Counted from the first letter of the stretch, positions 8,637 through 18,457 are shown. The stretch is 64,000 nucleotides of DNA from Pedobacter sp. L105 (GCF_009765875.1 NZ_LMUP01000014.1:310001-374000), one strand, 5' to 3'. Numbers and translations are program-made. Notes: generated from the letters alone by a model not told the origin.

Positions 8637-9668
8637 TTATTTTGTATTTAACTGCAGGTCTACGCTATACTCAATTTCTTTCTGCTGCAGGTTCATTAGA
8701 TGTTCGCTGGGGTAGAGGAGGGCCAATCTTTTGTTTACGCTCACTAATCCAAAACCACTGCTTTTGTCAAGCAGGTTGTTTTTCTGTTCTTGTTTTTGAT
8801 AACTATTTTTTATCGAGAACAGAATGGAGTTTCCCCAGACTTTCAATTTAATATCGACAAAAATCTGATCCTCCATGGTGTTTTTTGAATGTTTAAAAGC
8901 ATTTTCAATAAATACGATCAGCAGCATCGGGGCTATTTTGATCTGGGTATCGGTAATATCTTCCAGATCTGTGGTCAGCACTAATCTGTCGCCAATACGT
9001 ATCTTTTCAAACGCTATGTAATTATTAATATAAGCCATTTCATCCTTTAGCGGTACATACATTTCATTGGCTTCGTAAACAGAATAACGCAGTAGTTCTG
9101 CCAGTTTTAACAGAAGATCAGGGATTTTCTGGTGATCGGAAATAGATATGCCGTACAGATTGTTCAGTGTATTAAAAAGAAAATGAGGGCTTAATTGCGA
9201 TTGCAATAAGTGAAGTTCACTTTTGCTATGCGCCGCTAAACTTTGTGCTTCCTGCAGCTGGTTTTGTGTAACCGTATGAATAACTTTTATCATTATGCCC
9301 AGCAAAAGGCAAAAGATGATCCATGGCAGGAAGAACAACAGGATGCGTTTATTCCCATGTAGATTACCTGTAATCAGAATACAAATGATGCAGATCGTCA
9401 TCAAAGTAGTCATGATGAACACTTCTGGTTTTGGTAAAGATTTTAAGGTTGAAACCCAGAACTGTGAAAAATATCTTCCCGAAAAAATGCAAAGGATAAA
9501 ACATACTGTTCCGGCAAATGATAAAGCGTCTACATCTTCTATCGCAGACTGTAAGTAGGTGTCTATTCCTATAAAAACCGGAATGCAGATCAACAGCGAC
9601 AGCAGGAAGTAGAGGTAGCTCCCGAAGAAGCCGGTTAAAGGATTGTTTTTTAAAAGGTTAGTTATCAT
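8637..9668 (-). CDS. LytS/YehU-type sensor histidine kinase
   Basis: 343 residues. About four to five membrane helices occupy residues 10-140 with short loops and no large sensor domain. The His_kinase domain follows, with SQLSPHFLFNTLNNLYGI (phosphoacceptor His162). A degenerate HATPase region has MLLIVFIENAFKHS (N box) and SSGFGLVSVNKRL (G box). It is the cognate partner of the LytTR regulator immediately downstream. With the sensing part buried in the membrane, it may sense a membrane or envelope state. It is divergent from the outer-membrane receptor gene at 9895. Confidence 0.92.
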   Translation of the reverse strand: MITNLLKNNPLTGFFGSYLYFLLSLLICIPVFIGIDTYLQSAIEDVDALSFAGTVCFILCIFSGRYFSQFWVSTLKSLPKPEVFIMTTLMTICIICILITGNLHGNKRILLFFLPWIIFCLLLGIMIKVIHTVTQNQLQEAQSLAAHSKSELHLLQSQLSPHFLFNTLNNLYGISISDHQKIPDLLLKLAELLRYSVYEANEMYVPLKDEMAYINNYIAFEKIRIGDRLVLTTDLEDITDTQIKIAPMLLIVFIENAFKHSKNTMEDQIFVDIKLKVWGNSILFSIKNSYQKQEQKNNLLDKSSGFGLVSVNKRLALLYPSEHLMNLQQKEIEYSVDLQLNTK

Positions 9669-9894
9669 CTTTTTTTATTGGGTTAGCCGTAAATCTGGTA
9701 AATACAGCTGAGCAATTTGGTTCCTGTTGACGAACTGAAGGTAATCAGTGACGAAAGCCTTATTTCCGGTTTCCGACCTGTTCATCACCCAAAAACCTGG
9801 TTCTGTCCGCTGTTAGCCAAGGTACAACATATTTGTTTTTTTTGGCAGCGGAAACAGACAATATTCGCTTCATCATTAATTTAAATAACAACAG

Positions 9895-12333
9895 ATGAAA
9901 GCAGGTATACTTTTCCTTTTTAGTTTATTCCTATTCCAGGCGGGTTTCGCACAGTCCAAATCAAACAGTATTTCATCAATCGTGAAAAACGATAGAAATG
10001 AAATGGTTAGTGGTGCAACTATACGTTTATTACAATTGAAAGATTCAGTATTGATCAGTTTAGTAAAAACCGATGAGACAGGAAAATATCACTTTGTACA
10101 CATCAGTAATGGTACTTATTATATTACGGTAAAAGCACTGGGACAAAGGTTATTTCAAAGCAACCCTATTGAACTGGATGGAAAAAATTCTTTAGTTGAA
10201 CTTCCTGCGATGATCTTGTCTGCTGATCAGCGAAATAATCTGGCTGAAGTCGTGATTCAAAGCAGAAAGCCGCTGATACAAATGGAAATGGATAAAACTG
10301 TTGTGAATGTAGATGCGATGATCAGCAGTACCACCAGCAATACACTGGAAGTACTGGCTAAAACCCCCGGGGTAACAGTAGGTGCGAATGGGGAAATTGG
10401 GTTAAGTGGCAGGACAGGGGTACTGGTACTGATTGACGGACGATCTACCTATATGTCGGGACAAGACCTGGCTGCTTACCTGAAATCCATTCCCGGATCA
10501 CAGCTGGACAAGATTGAACTGATAGATAATCCTTCAGCAAAATATGATGCTGCCGGAAACGCTATTATTAATATCAAACTAAAGAAAAACAGGCAGGGCG
10601 GATTTACAGGCAGTCTTGCTACAGGTTATTCACAAGGAAAGTATGATCGCAGCAACAATTCCCTCAGCCTAAATTACAATTATAAAAAGATCAATGTTTT
10701 CGGGAACCTGGGTTATAGTTATGAAAAGACCTATGCGGATGATGATATGACCAGGAATTTTTTTAATGCTGAGGGTGCACCTGCATCTACTGTGACCTTA
10801 CAAAATCGTCAGCAAAATAAAAATAATGCAGCAAATACCAACGTAGGAATGGATTATGCAGCCACCGCCCATACTACTTTTGGAATGCAGTTTAATTACA
10901 GTGAAAGCAGGAACAAGGGAAACTTCGGTTACAATAGCGCTAATTACAGCGGAGCTTTAGATAGTACAGGCAATGGAACTACAAAGACCACCAACAACAG
11001 GACGAATTATGGCGGTAATATCAATATGCTGCACCAGTTTGGTGATTCCGGAAAGGAGCTGTCGGCAGATCTGAATTACCTGAACTACAATAACACAAAC
11101 GAACAATCGCTGCAGAATTTGATGAACCTGCCGGATGGTACATTAACCGGCAAAAATGATTTCTTATATCATTTGCCTTCAACCATCCATGTTTATACTT
11201 TCAAGGCAGATTATGTCCATCCGCTAAAAAACAAAGCAAAACTGGAAGCCGGTGTTAAATCAAGCTGGGTGAACAATGATAATCTGTCTGATTATTACAG
11301 GGTAGACGGTGCTGATCAGGGTATAGACAACGGGCAATCCAATCATTTTAAGTACAGTGAAAATATTAATGCAGCTTATCTGAATGCACAGAAAAGCTGG
11401 AATTACTTTAGCCTGCAGTTGGGCCTGCGTGCCGAGAATACCGTGTCTCATGGTGATCAGCTTGGAAATGCAACAGTTGCAGAGACCAGTTTTAAAAAGA
11501 ATTATACGGGGTTTTTTCCTTCTTTGATGGCTAGTTACAAGCTGGATACTTTGGGTAAAAATACATTTAGCTTCGCCATCACCCGAAGGCTCTACCGTCC
11601 AGGTTATCTATTATTGAATGATTTTCTGGTGTACCGCGACCAGTATTCTTATACCTCTGGTAATTCTTTGTTAGGCCCTGAATATCAAAACCGTTATGAA
11701 ATCAAGTATCAGTATAAACAACTATTAAGGATAGGATTCAGTTACAATAAATTCAGTAACCTGATCTTTCAGACTACCCAGGTGGTGGATAATATCTTTA
11801 TTACCCAACCTGAAAATGTATCCGGGGGACATATATGGATGCTGAATACAGGGATGTCTTTAGCCCCGGAAAAATGGTGGAAACTCAATACCGATTTGAT
11901 GCTTGCCAGGCTGGCAATAAAGGGGAGTATTTATGGGGTAAATTTAAATCCGCAGACGAGTTTAGCAAGGCTAAATTTATTGAACCAGTTTACTATCGGT
12001 CAATCCTGGAGCGCCGAACTGGGAGGGCATTTTGACAGTAAGGATCTAAACGGACAAACTTTTACTGGCAGCATGTATATTGTGAACGCTGGCATCCAAA
12101 AAAAGGTATTCAAAAATATGGGCAGTATCCGGTTAGCGGCAGATGATATTTTTCATTCCTGGGTATATCATAACCGTTCGGTTGATTTGCCGCAGGCGAA
12201 TTATTTACAGACCACCAGATCTGATAGCCAAAGATTTTCCCTGGGTTTTACCTACCGTTTTGGTAAAGATACCTTCGCCAGCAAGAGCAAACATGAGAAT
12301 GATGCACAGAGCGAAGAAAGGTCAAGAATGTAA
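9895..12333 (+). CDS. TonB-receptor-like outer membrane beta-barrel protein (OMP_b-brl_3 type)
   Basis: 812 residues. A signal peptide (MKAGILFLFSLFLFQAGFAQ) is followed by a carboxypeptidase-regulatory-like beta domain at about 25-110 (ETGKYHFVHISNGTYYITVK). A plug-like region at about 125-230 includes TPGVTVGANGEIGLSGRTGV, LVLIDGRSTYMSG and KIELIDNPSAKYDAAGNAII. The long barrel ends in RFSLGFTYRFGK. No TonB box is obvious. Members of this class are outer-membrane proteins of unknown ligand, distinct from SusC. It is transcribed away from the LytS/LytTR pair across a 226-base gap, so regulation by that system is plausible but not shown. Confidence 0.88.
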   Translation: MKAGILFLFSLFLFQAGFAQSKSNSISSIVKNDRNEMVSGATIRLLQLKDSVLISLVKTDETGKYHFVHISNGTYYITVKALGQRLFQSNPIELDGKNSLVELPAMILSADQRNNLAEVVIQSRKPLIQMEMDKTVVNVDAMISSTTSNTLEVLAKTPGVTVGANGEIGLSGRTGVLVLIDGRSTYMSGQDLAAYLKSIPGSQLDKIELIDNPSAKYDAAGNAIINIKLKKNRQGGFTGSLATGYSQGKYDRSNNSLSLNYNYKKINVFGNLGYSYEKTYADDDMTRNFFNAEGAPASTVTLQNRQQNKNNAANTNVGMDYAATAHTTFGMQFNYSESRNKGNFGYNSANYSGALDSTGNGTTKTTNNRTNYGGNINMLHQFGDSGKELSADLNYLNYNNTNEQSLQNLMNLPDGTLTGKNDFLYHLPSTIHVYTFKADYVHPLKNKAKLEAGVKSSWVNNDNLSDYYRVDGADQGIDNGQSNHFKYSENINAAYLNAQKSWNYFSLQLGLRAENTVSHGDQLGNATVAETSFKKNYTGFFPSLMASYKLDTLGKNTFSFAITRRLYRPGYLLLNDFLVYRDQYSYTSGNSLLGPEYQNRYEIKYQYKQLLRIGFSYNKFSNLIFQTTQVVDNIFITQPENVSGGHIWMLNTGMSLAPEKWWKLNTDLMLARLAIKGSIYGVNLNPQTSLARLNLLNQFTIGQSWSAELGGHFDSKDLNGQTFTGSMYIVNAGIQKKVFKNMGSIRLAADDIFHSWVYHNRSVDLPQANYLQTTRSDSQRFSLGFTYRFGKDTFASKSKHENDAQSEERSRM

Positions 12334-12396
12334 TATAATGGGGTTATTTAAAACCAGTATCCTATCCAATTGTTATATCAACCTAATTAAGATACC

Positions 12397-12648
12397 ATGA
12401 AAGAGCAACAGAAAGAAGTAACTCCTAAAAGACCTGCAGAACCAGCAAGTGATGCCTTCCAGCCAAAAGGCCCGCGGGATGGCCTTGATAACACAGGAAC
12501 CCAGGGTAAGGATTCTTTAAAGGATGACGGTTACACCGGATCTTCAACAAAGGATACCAGTGGCCATGAAGATGGTACAGTGAGTTCTTCGAAAGACTTC
12601 CCTGGTTCTCATGAAAGTGAAGATGAGAAAAACAACGAAACAAAATAG
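12397..12648 (+). CDS. Small disordered hydrophilic protein
   Basis: 83 residues, highly polar and rich in Lys, Asp, Ser, Gly and Pro (PRDGLDNTGTQGKDSLKDDG), with no hydrophobic segment. It looks intrinsically disordered. It begins 63 bases after the receptor gene and ends 12 bases before the aldehyde dehydrogenase start, so the three may share a transcript. I do not recognise a family. A stress-related soluble protein is one possibility, without direct evidence. Confidence 0.55.
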   Translation: MKEQQKEVTPKRPAEPASDAFQPKGPRDGLDNTGTQGKDSLKDDGYTGSSTKDTSGHEDGTVSSSKDFPGSHESEDEKNNETK

Positions 12649-12660
12649 CGAATTTAATTT

Positions 12661-14034
12661 ATGAGCATATTATCTGTAAATCCGTTAAACGGAGAAAAAG
12701 TAAAAGAATATAAAGAAGATACAGAACAGGAAATTAACACTAAAATAGAGCAGGTACATCAAACCTGGCTGACTTACCAGCATACTGATTATTCATCAAG
12801 GGCAAAACTGCTGTTAAAGGTGTCCGAACTGCTTACCCGAAGGAAAGAAGAACTAGCCAAATTGATGGCGCTGGAAATGGGGAAACCCTTTAAAGATGGC
12901 GTTGCAGAAGTATTAAAATGCGCTGCGGTATGTGAGTTCTATGCCGAAAAGGGCGAAGGTTTTTTGACCGATCAATCTATCGAGACCAAAGCAAGCAAAA
13001 GTTATGTGAGCTTTAGGCCAATAGGTGTAGTGCTAGCCATTATGCCCTGGAATTTTCCATTCTGGCAGGTGTTCCGGTTTATAGCACCGGCTTTAATGGC
13101 CGGGAATTGTGGGCTGTTAAAACATTCTTCGGGAGTTACAGGTTGTGCACTGGCGATAGAAGAGGTGATCAAAGATGCGGGTTTTGAAGGTGATGTGTTT
13201 AAAGCATTGATCTGCAGCAGTAAATCTATAGCTAAGGTGATTGAAAATCCTTTAGTGAAAGCAGTTACGATTACGGGAAGTACCAATGCAGGTAAAAAGG
13301 TAGCAGAACAGGCAGGAAGTTTAATAAAGAAAACTGTACTTGAACTGGGTGGTAGTGATCCTTATTTGGTGCTGGCAGATGCCGATCTGCCTTCAGCAGC
13401 TAAAATTTGTGCTGATGCGCGGTTAATTAATAATGGGCAGAGTTGTATTGCAGCCAAGCGTTTTATTGTGGTTAAAGAAGTGGAAGAAGAATTTACCCGG
13501 TTGTTTAAAGCAGAAATGGAACTTAAAACGACCGGCGATCCGCTAAAAGAAGGTAAAGACCTGGGGCCAATGGCGAGAGCTGATTTAAGGGACGAACTGC
13601 ATCAGCAGGTGCTTAAATGTATTGAGCAGGGCGCTAATTGTATTTTAGGAGGTAAGATTCCTGAAGCTGAGGGTGAACATGCCTTTTATCAGCCAACTAT
13701 TTTAACTGGCATTAAAAAAGGAATGCTGGTTTACGATGAGGAAATTTTTGGTCCTGTAGCGGCGATCATTACGGCAGAAAATTCTGACGATGCGGTAAGG
13801 ATTGCAAATGATACTAATTTTGGATTGGGCGCCGCTGTTTTTACGCAAAATGCTGCACTAGCCGAAGATATTGCCAGGAACAAGTTAAATGCAGGATCAT
13901 GTTTTGTTAATGAAGGGGTAAAATCAGATCAGGCGTTACCTTTTGGAGGGGTCAACCAGTCTGGTTATGGCCGTGAACTAGGGATGTTCGGTATCCATGA
14001 GTTTGTAAATATTAAAACTGTTTATATCAAATAG
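12661..14034 (+). CDS. Aldehyde dehydrogenase, succinate-semialdehyde dehydrogenase type
   Basis: 457 residues, the length of the short SSADH group. Catalytic residues are all present: Asn131 in MPWNFPFWQ, Glu228 in VLELGGSDPYLV and the nucleophile Cys262 in NNGQSCIAAKRFIV. The cofactor segment ITGSTNAGKKVAE and the C-terminal EEIFGPVAA and LPFGGVNQSGYGRELG are standard. The NNGQSCIAAKR version is typical of NAD(P)-dependent succinate-semialdehyde dehydrogenases, so oxidation of succinate semialdehyde to succinate is the best guess; other short aldehydes are possible. A strong terminator follows at 14065-14099. Confidence 0.88.
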   Translation: MSILSVNPLNGEKVKEYKEDTEQEINTKIEQVHQTWLTYQHTDYSSRAKLLLKVSELLTRRKEELAKLMALEMGKPFKDGVAEVLKCAAVCEFYAEKGEGFLTDQSIETKASKSYVSFRPIGVVLAIMPWNFPFWQVFRFIAPALMAGNCGLLKHSSGVTGCALAIEEVIKDAGFEGDVFKALICSSKSIAKVIENPLVKAVTITGSTNAGKKVAEQAGSLIKKTVLELGGSDPYLVLADADLPSAAKICADARLINNGQSCIAAKRFIVVKEVEEEFTRLFKAEMELKTTGDPLKEGKDLGPMARADLRDELHQQVLKCIEQGANCILGGKIPEAEGEHAFYQPTILTGIKKGMLVYDEEIFGPVAAIITAENSDDAVRIANDTNFGLGAAVFTQNAALAEDIARNKLNAGSCFVNEGVKSDQALPFGGVNQSGYGRELGMFGIHEFVNIKTVYIK

Positions 14035-14064
14035 ATATAGGTATTATGGAGCCGTTGTACGGTT

Positions 14065-14099
14065 AAAAATGGAGGTATCTTAAAGGTTCCTCCATTTTT
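14065..14099 (+). terminator. Intrinsic terminator after the aldehyde dehydrogenase
   Basis: A perfect 11-bp stem (AAAAATGGAGG / CCTCCATTTTT) with a 13-base loop is followed by a T-rich run. It closes the 9895-14034 transcription unit. Confidence 0.85.
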
Positions 14100-14329
14100 A
14101 TTTTTGAGGTTATCTGTTTTTTAACGCAGGAATAATATCCTTGTATTGATGTGTTATACAGGTTAATCTATGTCATATTCTTTAAAGCTCTAATTGACAG
14201 GCAGAAGAGTATTTGTGTTTTACAGGTTAAAACTTTTAAACAAAATAAATGTTGAATACAATTATTAATCGATATGGTTAATATTAGTTTGCTGATACTG
14301 GGTTGAAGCAATCACGATTTAACAATCAA

Positions 14330-14359
14330 TTTGATGCGTTTAATCGATAACTACTTTAG
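14330..14359 (+). promoter_or_regulatory. Candidate promoter of the lipid-transport operon
   Basis: TTTG at 14330-14333, an 18-base spacer and TACTTTAG at 14352-14359 match the Bacteroidota consensus TTTG-N17-23-TAnnTTTG with one mismatch. Transcription would start near 14366, giving a leader of about 30 bases before the ATG at 14396. The rest of the 14100-14329 gap shows nothing recognisable. Confidence 0.5.
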
Positions 14360-14395
14360 ATAAGCTTTTTTTCAAGACATAAATATCACGTTAAA

Positions 14396-15169
14396 ATGAA
14401 TATAGAAACGAATAAATTAGCTGTTAAAACCTGGCTGGAATCTGCAGGGGATACGTGTATTTTCTTTTATAAGTTTATGCGTAATACCTTCTCTATAGAA
14501 TTCGAATGGTCGGAATTTGTACGTCAGTGTTATGAAATTGGCTATAAATCATTTACCCTGGTAGGAATTACTTCGTTTATTATGGGCACAGTGCTCATTA
14601 TACAATTGCGGCCCACAATGGTTGATTTTGGTGCAGAAAGCATGCTGCCAAAAATTTTAACCGTTGCCATATTCCGTGAAATAGGCCCTGTGATTACCGG
14701 TATTATCTGTGCCGGGAAAATCGCCTCCGGCATAGGTGCCGAACTAGGCAGTATGAAAGTAACCGAGCAAATTGATTCTATGGAGGTTTCAGGTGCCAAT
14801 CCAATGCAATATCTGGTGGCCACACGCATCATTGCCTGTTGTTTAATGCTGCCCTTGCTAACCATCCTTGGAAATCTGTTAAGCCTTTTAGGAGGTTATC
14901 TGGCCATGAATTTTACAGATAAGGTTAGCTTTTATCTGTATTTCAGTAAGTCTTTTAATTCTTTAACTTTTACAGATTACCTGCCAGCTATGCTTAAAAC
15001 CGTATTATTTGGTTTTGCCATTGGTTTTGTAGGCTGTTACAAAGGGTACAACGCAAATCGCGGAACAGCAAGCGTAGGTATAGCTGCAAATTCTGCTGTA
15101 GTAACTGCTTCTCTCTGGATATTCTTTATTGACATTGTAGTTGTTCTGATCACTAACTTATTATTTTAA
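14396..15169 (+). CDS. mlaE: MlaE-family ABC transporter permease
   Basis: 257 residues with about five membrane helices. The family signature runs through GITSFIMGTVLIIQLRP, FREIGPVITGIICAGKIASG, IGAELGSMKVTEQIDSMEVS and GANPMQYLVATRIIACCLMLPL. MlaE permeases form the inner-membrane part of MCE lipid transporters that move phospholipid between the inner and outer membranes. It is followed at three bases by its ATPase and then by the MCE protein, a standard three-gene core. Direction and exact lipid cargo cannot be decided from sequence. mlaB and mlaC homologues are not present here. Confidence 0.93.
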   Translation: MNIETNKLAVKTWLESAGDTCIFFYKFMRNTFSIEFEWSEFVRQCYEIGYKSFTLVGITSFIMGTVLIIQLRPTMVDFGAESMLPKILTVAIFREIGPVITGIICAGKIASGIGAELGSMKVTEQIDSMEVSGANPMQYLVATRIIACCLMLPLLTILGNLLSLLGGYLAMNFTDKVSFYLYFSKSFNSLTFTDYLPAMLKTVLFGFAIGFVGCYKGYNANRGTASVGIAANSAVVTASLWIFFIDIVVVLITNLLF

Positions 15170-15172
15170 TCG

Positions 15173-15952
15173 ATGGAAGATATAAAAGTAAAAGAAGAGC
15201 GGTCTGCACCACAGGATACTCCCGCTGAAGCAGTAATTACGGTAAGTCATCTGAGTAAAAGTTTTGGTGATAAACAAGTATTAAAAGATATCAACCTCAC
15301 TTTAAAAAAGGGAGAAAATATAGTGGTGATGGGCAAATCGGGCGAAGGGAAGTCCATTACGATACAGTGTATTGTAGGGATGCAGGAACCTGATTCGGGC
15401 TCTGTGAAGGTACTTGGAAAGGAAGTGCTCGAATTAAATGATGAGGAACTGAAAGAATTGAGAAAACGAATTGGCTTTTTGTTTCAGAGCGCCGCATTAT
15501 ATGATTCCATGAGTGTGAGGGATAATCTTTCCTTTCCGCTGACTAAAGTGCTGAAAATTAAAGACCAGAAAGAGATTGACCAGCGGATAGAGGAGATGCT
15601 GGATTCTGTTGGTCTTAGTGATGCCATAGATAAAATGCCTTCAGATTTGTCGGGGGGAATGCTCAAAAGAGTTGGCCTGGCGCGTACCCTGATCGTGAAA
15701 CCGGAAATCATGTTATATGATGAACCTACTACAGGTCTTGACCCGATCACTGGCAGGGAGATCAGCCACCTGATTGTGGACATACAAAAGAAATATAAAA
15801 CGTCTTCTATCATTATCACTCACGATCTGGAATGTGCAAAGATCACCGCCAACAGGATACTGGTGATGAGTGAAGGCGAATATATTGCTGAAGGCACTTA
15901 TGACGAATTGCAGTCGTCAGACAATGAATTGGTAAAATCATTTTTTATTTAA
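15173..15952 (+). CDS. mlaF: MlaF-like ABC transporter ATP-binding protein
   Basis: 259 residues. Walker A is GKSGEGKS, the Q-loop is FLFQSAALYDSMSV, the signature is LSGGMLKRVGLARTL, Walker B is IMLYDEPTTGLDP and the switch His is in IIITHDLECA. The LSGGM-K-RVGLAR form and the AALYDSM-V segment are characteristic of MlaF rather than sugar or drug importers. About 20 N-terminal residues are polar and precede the domain. It energises the permease encoded three bases upstream and the MCE protein five bases downstream. Confidence 0.93.
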   Translation: MEDIKVKEERSAPQDTPAEAVITVSHLSKSFGDKQVLKDINLTLKKGENIVVMGKSGEGKSITIQCIVGMQEPDSGSVKVLGKEVLELNDEELKELRKRIGFLFQSAALYDSMSVRDNLSFPLTKVLKIKDQKEIDQRIEEMLDSVGLSDAIDKMPSDLSGGMLKRVGLARTLIVKPEIMLYDEPTTGLDPITGREISHLIVDIQKKYKTSSIIITHDLECAKITANRILVMSEGEYIAEGTYDELQSSDNELVKSFFI

Positions 15953-15957
15953 ATTTT

Positions 15958-16686
15958 ATGAAATCTACATCTTCTCAAAAAATAAAAATTGGCCTGTTTA
16001 GTCTTTTAGGATTGGCAGCGCTGTTTATGGTGGTGTATTTTATTGGCAGCCAGAAGGGTGCCTTTAATGCTACCTATAGTGTGCATGGCACATTCAGTAA
16101 TGTAAATGGTTTAGTGGAAGGTAATAATGTCCGCTTTGCGGGGATAAACGTGGGCGTAGTGAAAAGTATTGAAATTGTATCAGACAGTGCTGTACTGGTA
16201 ACGCTTAAACTGAACAGTAAAGTAAAGAAGTTTATTAAAAAAGACTCCCGTATAGCCATCGGTAGTGACGGTTTGATGGGAGATAAGCTGGTCACTATAG
16301 GCCCCGGCGGCATTAAAAGCCATGAACAGGCCGAAGATGGTACTGCGTTAGCTACCGTAAACCCTGTAGATGGCGATAAGATCATGACTAAGATGTCTAA
16401 GGTATCAGATAATGCGGAACGGATCACAAATAGTCTTGCCCAGATGTTTGATAAGGTGAACAAAGGCAAAGGTACGTTAGGCAGACTGCTGAATAGTGAT
16501 CAGTTGGCAGACAATCTGCAGAATACAATTAAATCAGCCAATAAAGCCGTAGGCAGTGTCCATAAAACTTCAGCTACTTTAAATGAAGATCTGAAAGCCG
16601 CCCAGCATAATTTTTTATTGAGGGGATACTTTAAAAAGAAAAAGCAGCAGAAGGCGGCCGATTCCCTGAAAAGAATAAAGAATTAA
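15958..16686 (+). CDS. mlaD: MlaD/MCE-domain lipid-transport protein
   Basis: 242 residues. One N-terminal membrane anchor (IGLFSLLGLAALFMVVYFIG) is followed by an MCE domain at about 38-115 (YSVHGTFSNVNGLVEGNNVR, FAGINVGVVKSI, DSRIAIGSDGLMGDKLVTI). A helical tail at about 145-240 ends in a very basic stretch (FKKKKQQKAADSLKR). MCE proteins form hexameric rings in the periplasm with a lipid channel. The basic C-terminus, unlike the short E. coli MlaD, is common in Bacteroidota members. It ends the operon, with a terminator at 16702. Confidence 0.92.
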   Translation: MKSTSSQKIKIGLFSLLGLAALFMVVYFIGSQKGAFNATYSVHGTFSNVNGLVEGNNVRFAGINVGVVKSIEIVSDSAVLVTLKLNSKVKKFIKKDSRIAIGSDGLMGDKLVTIGPGGIKSHEQAEDGTALATVNPVDGDKIMTKMSKVSDNAERITNSLAQMFDKVNKGKGTLGRLLNSDQLADNLQNTIKSANKAVGSVHKTSATLNEDLKAAQHNFLLRGYFKKKKQQKAADSLKRIKN

Positions 16687-16701
16687 CCTGTTCATGAAAA
16701 G

Positions 16702-16733
16702 GCTTCGCTATTGAGTTATAGCGAAGCTTTTTT
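16702..16733. terminator. Terminator between the lipid-transport operon and the DoxX-like gene
   Basis: A perfect 10-bp stem (GCTTCGCTAT / ATAGCGAAGC) with a 6-base loop is followed by TTTTTT on the plus strand. The flanking genes converge here. Confidence 0.85.
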
Positions 16734-16769
16734 CTTTGAATATTATTTTTAGATGGATGTCATATTTGG

Positions 16770-17156
16770 CTATTCATCAGTTGGATTTGACGGATGTAAT
16801 TTGTGAAAGCTGATATAGGAGATGACCAGGATGACAAAAACCAGGATCGGGCTCCACCACATTCCTTTGATGCCATCTACCGCTAAAATTGCAATAAAAG
16901 CAGATATACAGTCAATGCCAAAGGCCACATAAGCCCATTCCTTTAACCGTACCGGAAAAAATGGAAGGATCAATATCAGTCCGCCAATAAATTTTCCAAT
17001 ACTCAATTCCCAGTGGAACCACATTGGTAAACCCAGATGTGCGGTTCCCTCCAAAGCCATTTTACTTTTGATGAAGAAAATTCCAGGTAAGATGAATAGG
17101 GCAAGTATAACTGTGCTAACCCAATAGACGATTTTAATTTCTTTTGTTTTTCTCAT
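16770..17156 (-). CDS. DoxX-like small membrane protein
   Basis: 128 residues with four membrane helices. The order (an N-terminal helix near VYWVSTVILALFILPGIFF, GLPMWFHWELSIGKFIGGLI with LILPFFP, KEWAYVAFGIDCISAFIAIL, then WWSPILVFVILVISYISFH) matches the DoxX-like family. The function of this subgroup is not established; some DoxX proteins associate with redox or quinone chemistry. It is monocistronic and converges with the mla operon. Confidence 0.75.
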   Translation of the reverse strand: MRKTKEIKIVYWVSTVILALFILPGIFFIKSKMALEGTAHLGLPMWFHWELSIGKFIGGLILILPFFPVRLKEWAYVAFGIDCISAFIAILAVDGIKGMWWSPILVFVILVISYISFHKLHPSNPTDE

Positions 17157-17378
17157 GATGTAAGAGGTTTAATTTGGTTATTTACGTAATCAAGATATGT
17201 AAAAATCTATTTCTGTCAAAAAAACAATAGGATTTAAATCGTGACGAAATCTGATTATGAGTAAGATCGGCTTCCCTTTTTCCTAATTTTAACACTTTTT
17301 AACATTTAAACCTTATATTTCTTTGGTACGAAAAGAATATACTGTTTAAGTTTGCCTATCTAATATATAAAACATTTA

Positions 17379-18434
17379 ATGGAAGAATTGAAAAGTAATA
17401 ATGAGCATCAATCATCAGATGCTGTGGCTGCTAATTCCTCGTATTCAACGGATATAAGAGCCATTAATGAAATGATCCAGCGTGAAAGCGCCTTTGTTGA
17501 TCTGCTGAAAATGGAGATGGATAAGGTGATTGTAGGTCAGAAATACATGGTGGAGCGCTTACTTATCGGTTTGCTGGCGGATGGACATATCCTGCTTGAA
17601 GGTGTTCCTGGTTTAGCTAAAACGCTGGCCATCAATACGCTTTCTAAAGCTATTCAGGCAGATTTTAGCCGTATACAGTTTACACCGGATTTGCTGCCTG
17701 CCGATTTAGTGGGAACGATGATCTACAACCAGAAAAAGGAAGAATTCATTGTTAGACAGGGTCCTATTTTTTCTAATTTTATCCTGGCCGATGAGATCAA
17801 CAGGGCGCCGGCAAAAGTACAGAGTGCTTTGCTGGAAGCCATGCAGGAACGTCAGGTAACCATAGGTGACCAAACTTTCCCTTTGCCTAACCCATTCCTC
17901 GTACTGGCTACTCAAAACCCGATTGAGCAGGAAGGAACCTATCCGTTGCCAGAGGCACAGGTAGACCGTTTTATGCTGAAAGTGGTGATTGGTTATCCAA
18001 CTAAAGAGGATGAGAAAAAGATCATCAAGGCAAATATCTCTCCGGGAGGCATGTTAAAACCTAATCCTATTGTACACCCTGATGAGATTGTGAGGGCACG
18101 TAAGGTTGTAAGAGAGGTGTACATGGATGAAAAGATTGAGCAGTATATTATTGATATCGTTTTTGCCACCCGTTTTCCCGATCAGTATAAATTAGCCAAT
18201 TACAAAAACCTGATCAGTTATGGTGCTTCACCAAGGGCAAGTATCAACCTGGCACTGGCTTCAAAAGCTTATGCGTTTATTAAACGCAGAGGTTATGTGA
18301 TTCCGGAAGATGTGAGGGCAATCTGTCATGATGTACTCAGACACCGTATTGGCTTAACTTATGAAGCTGAAGCCGAAAATATGACTACTGAAGATATCAT
18401 TACAGGAATCTTAAACGCAGTAGAAGTACCTTAA
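17379..18434 (+). CDS. MoxR-family AAA+ ATPase
   Basis: 351 residues. Walker A is GVPGLAKT, Walker B lies in ILADEINRAPAK, and the sensor region QERQVTIGDQTFPLPNPFLV, LATQNPIEQEGTYPLPEAQV and DRFMLKV is diagnostic of MoxR. About 40 polar residues precede the core. MoxR ATPases act as chaperones that work with VWA-domain proteins; here they are BatA/BatB and the DUF58 protein downstream. It is the first gene of the Bat operon. Confidence 0.95.
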   Translation: MEELKSNNEHQSSDAVAANSSYSTDIRAINEMIQRESAFVDLLKMEMDKVIVGQKYMVERLLIGLLADGHILLEGVPGLAKTLAINTLSKAIQADFSRIQFTPDLLPADLVGTMIYNQKKEEFIVRQGPIFSNFILADEINRAPAKVQSALLEAMQERQVTIGDQTFPLPNPFLVLATQNPIEQEGTYPLPEAQVDRFMLKVVIGYPTKEDEKKIIKANISPGGMLKPNPIVHPDEIVRARKVVREVYMDEKIEQYIIDIVFATRFPDQYKLANYKNLISYGASPRASINLALASKAYAFIKRRGYVIPEDVRAICHDVLRHRIGLTYEAEAENMTTEDIITGILNAVEVP

Positions 18435-18457
18435 TACATACTCTTTTAAACTATACG

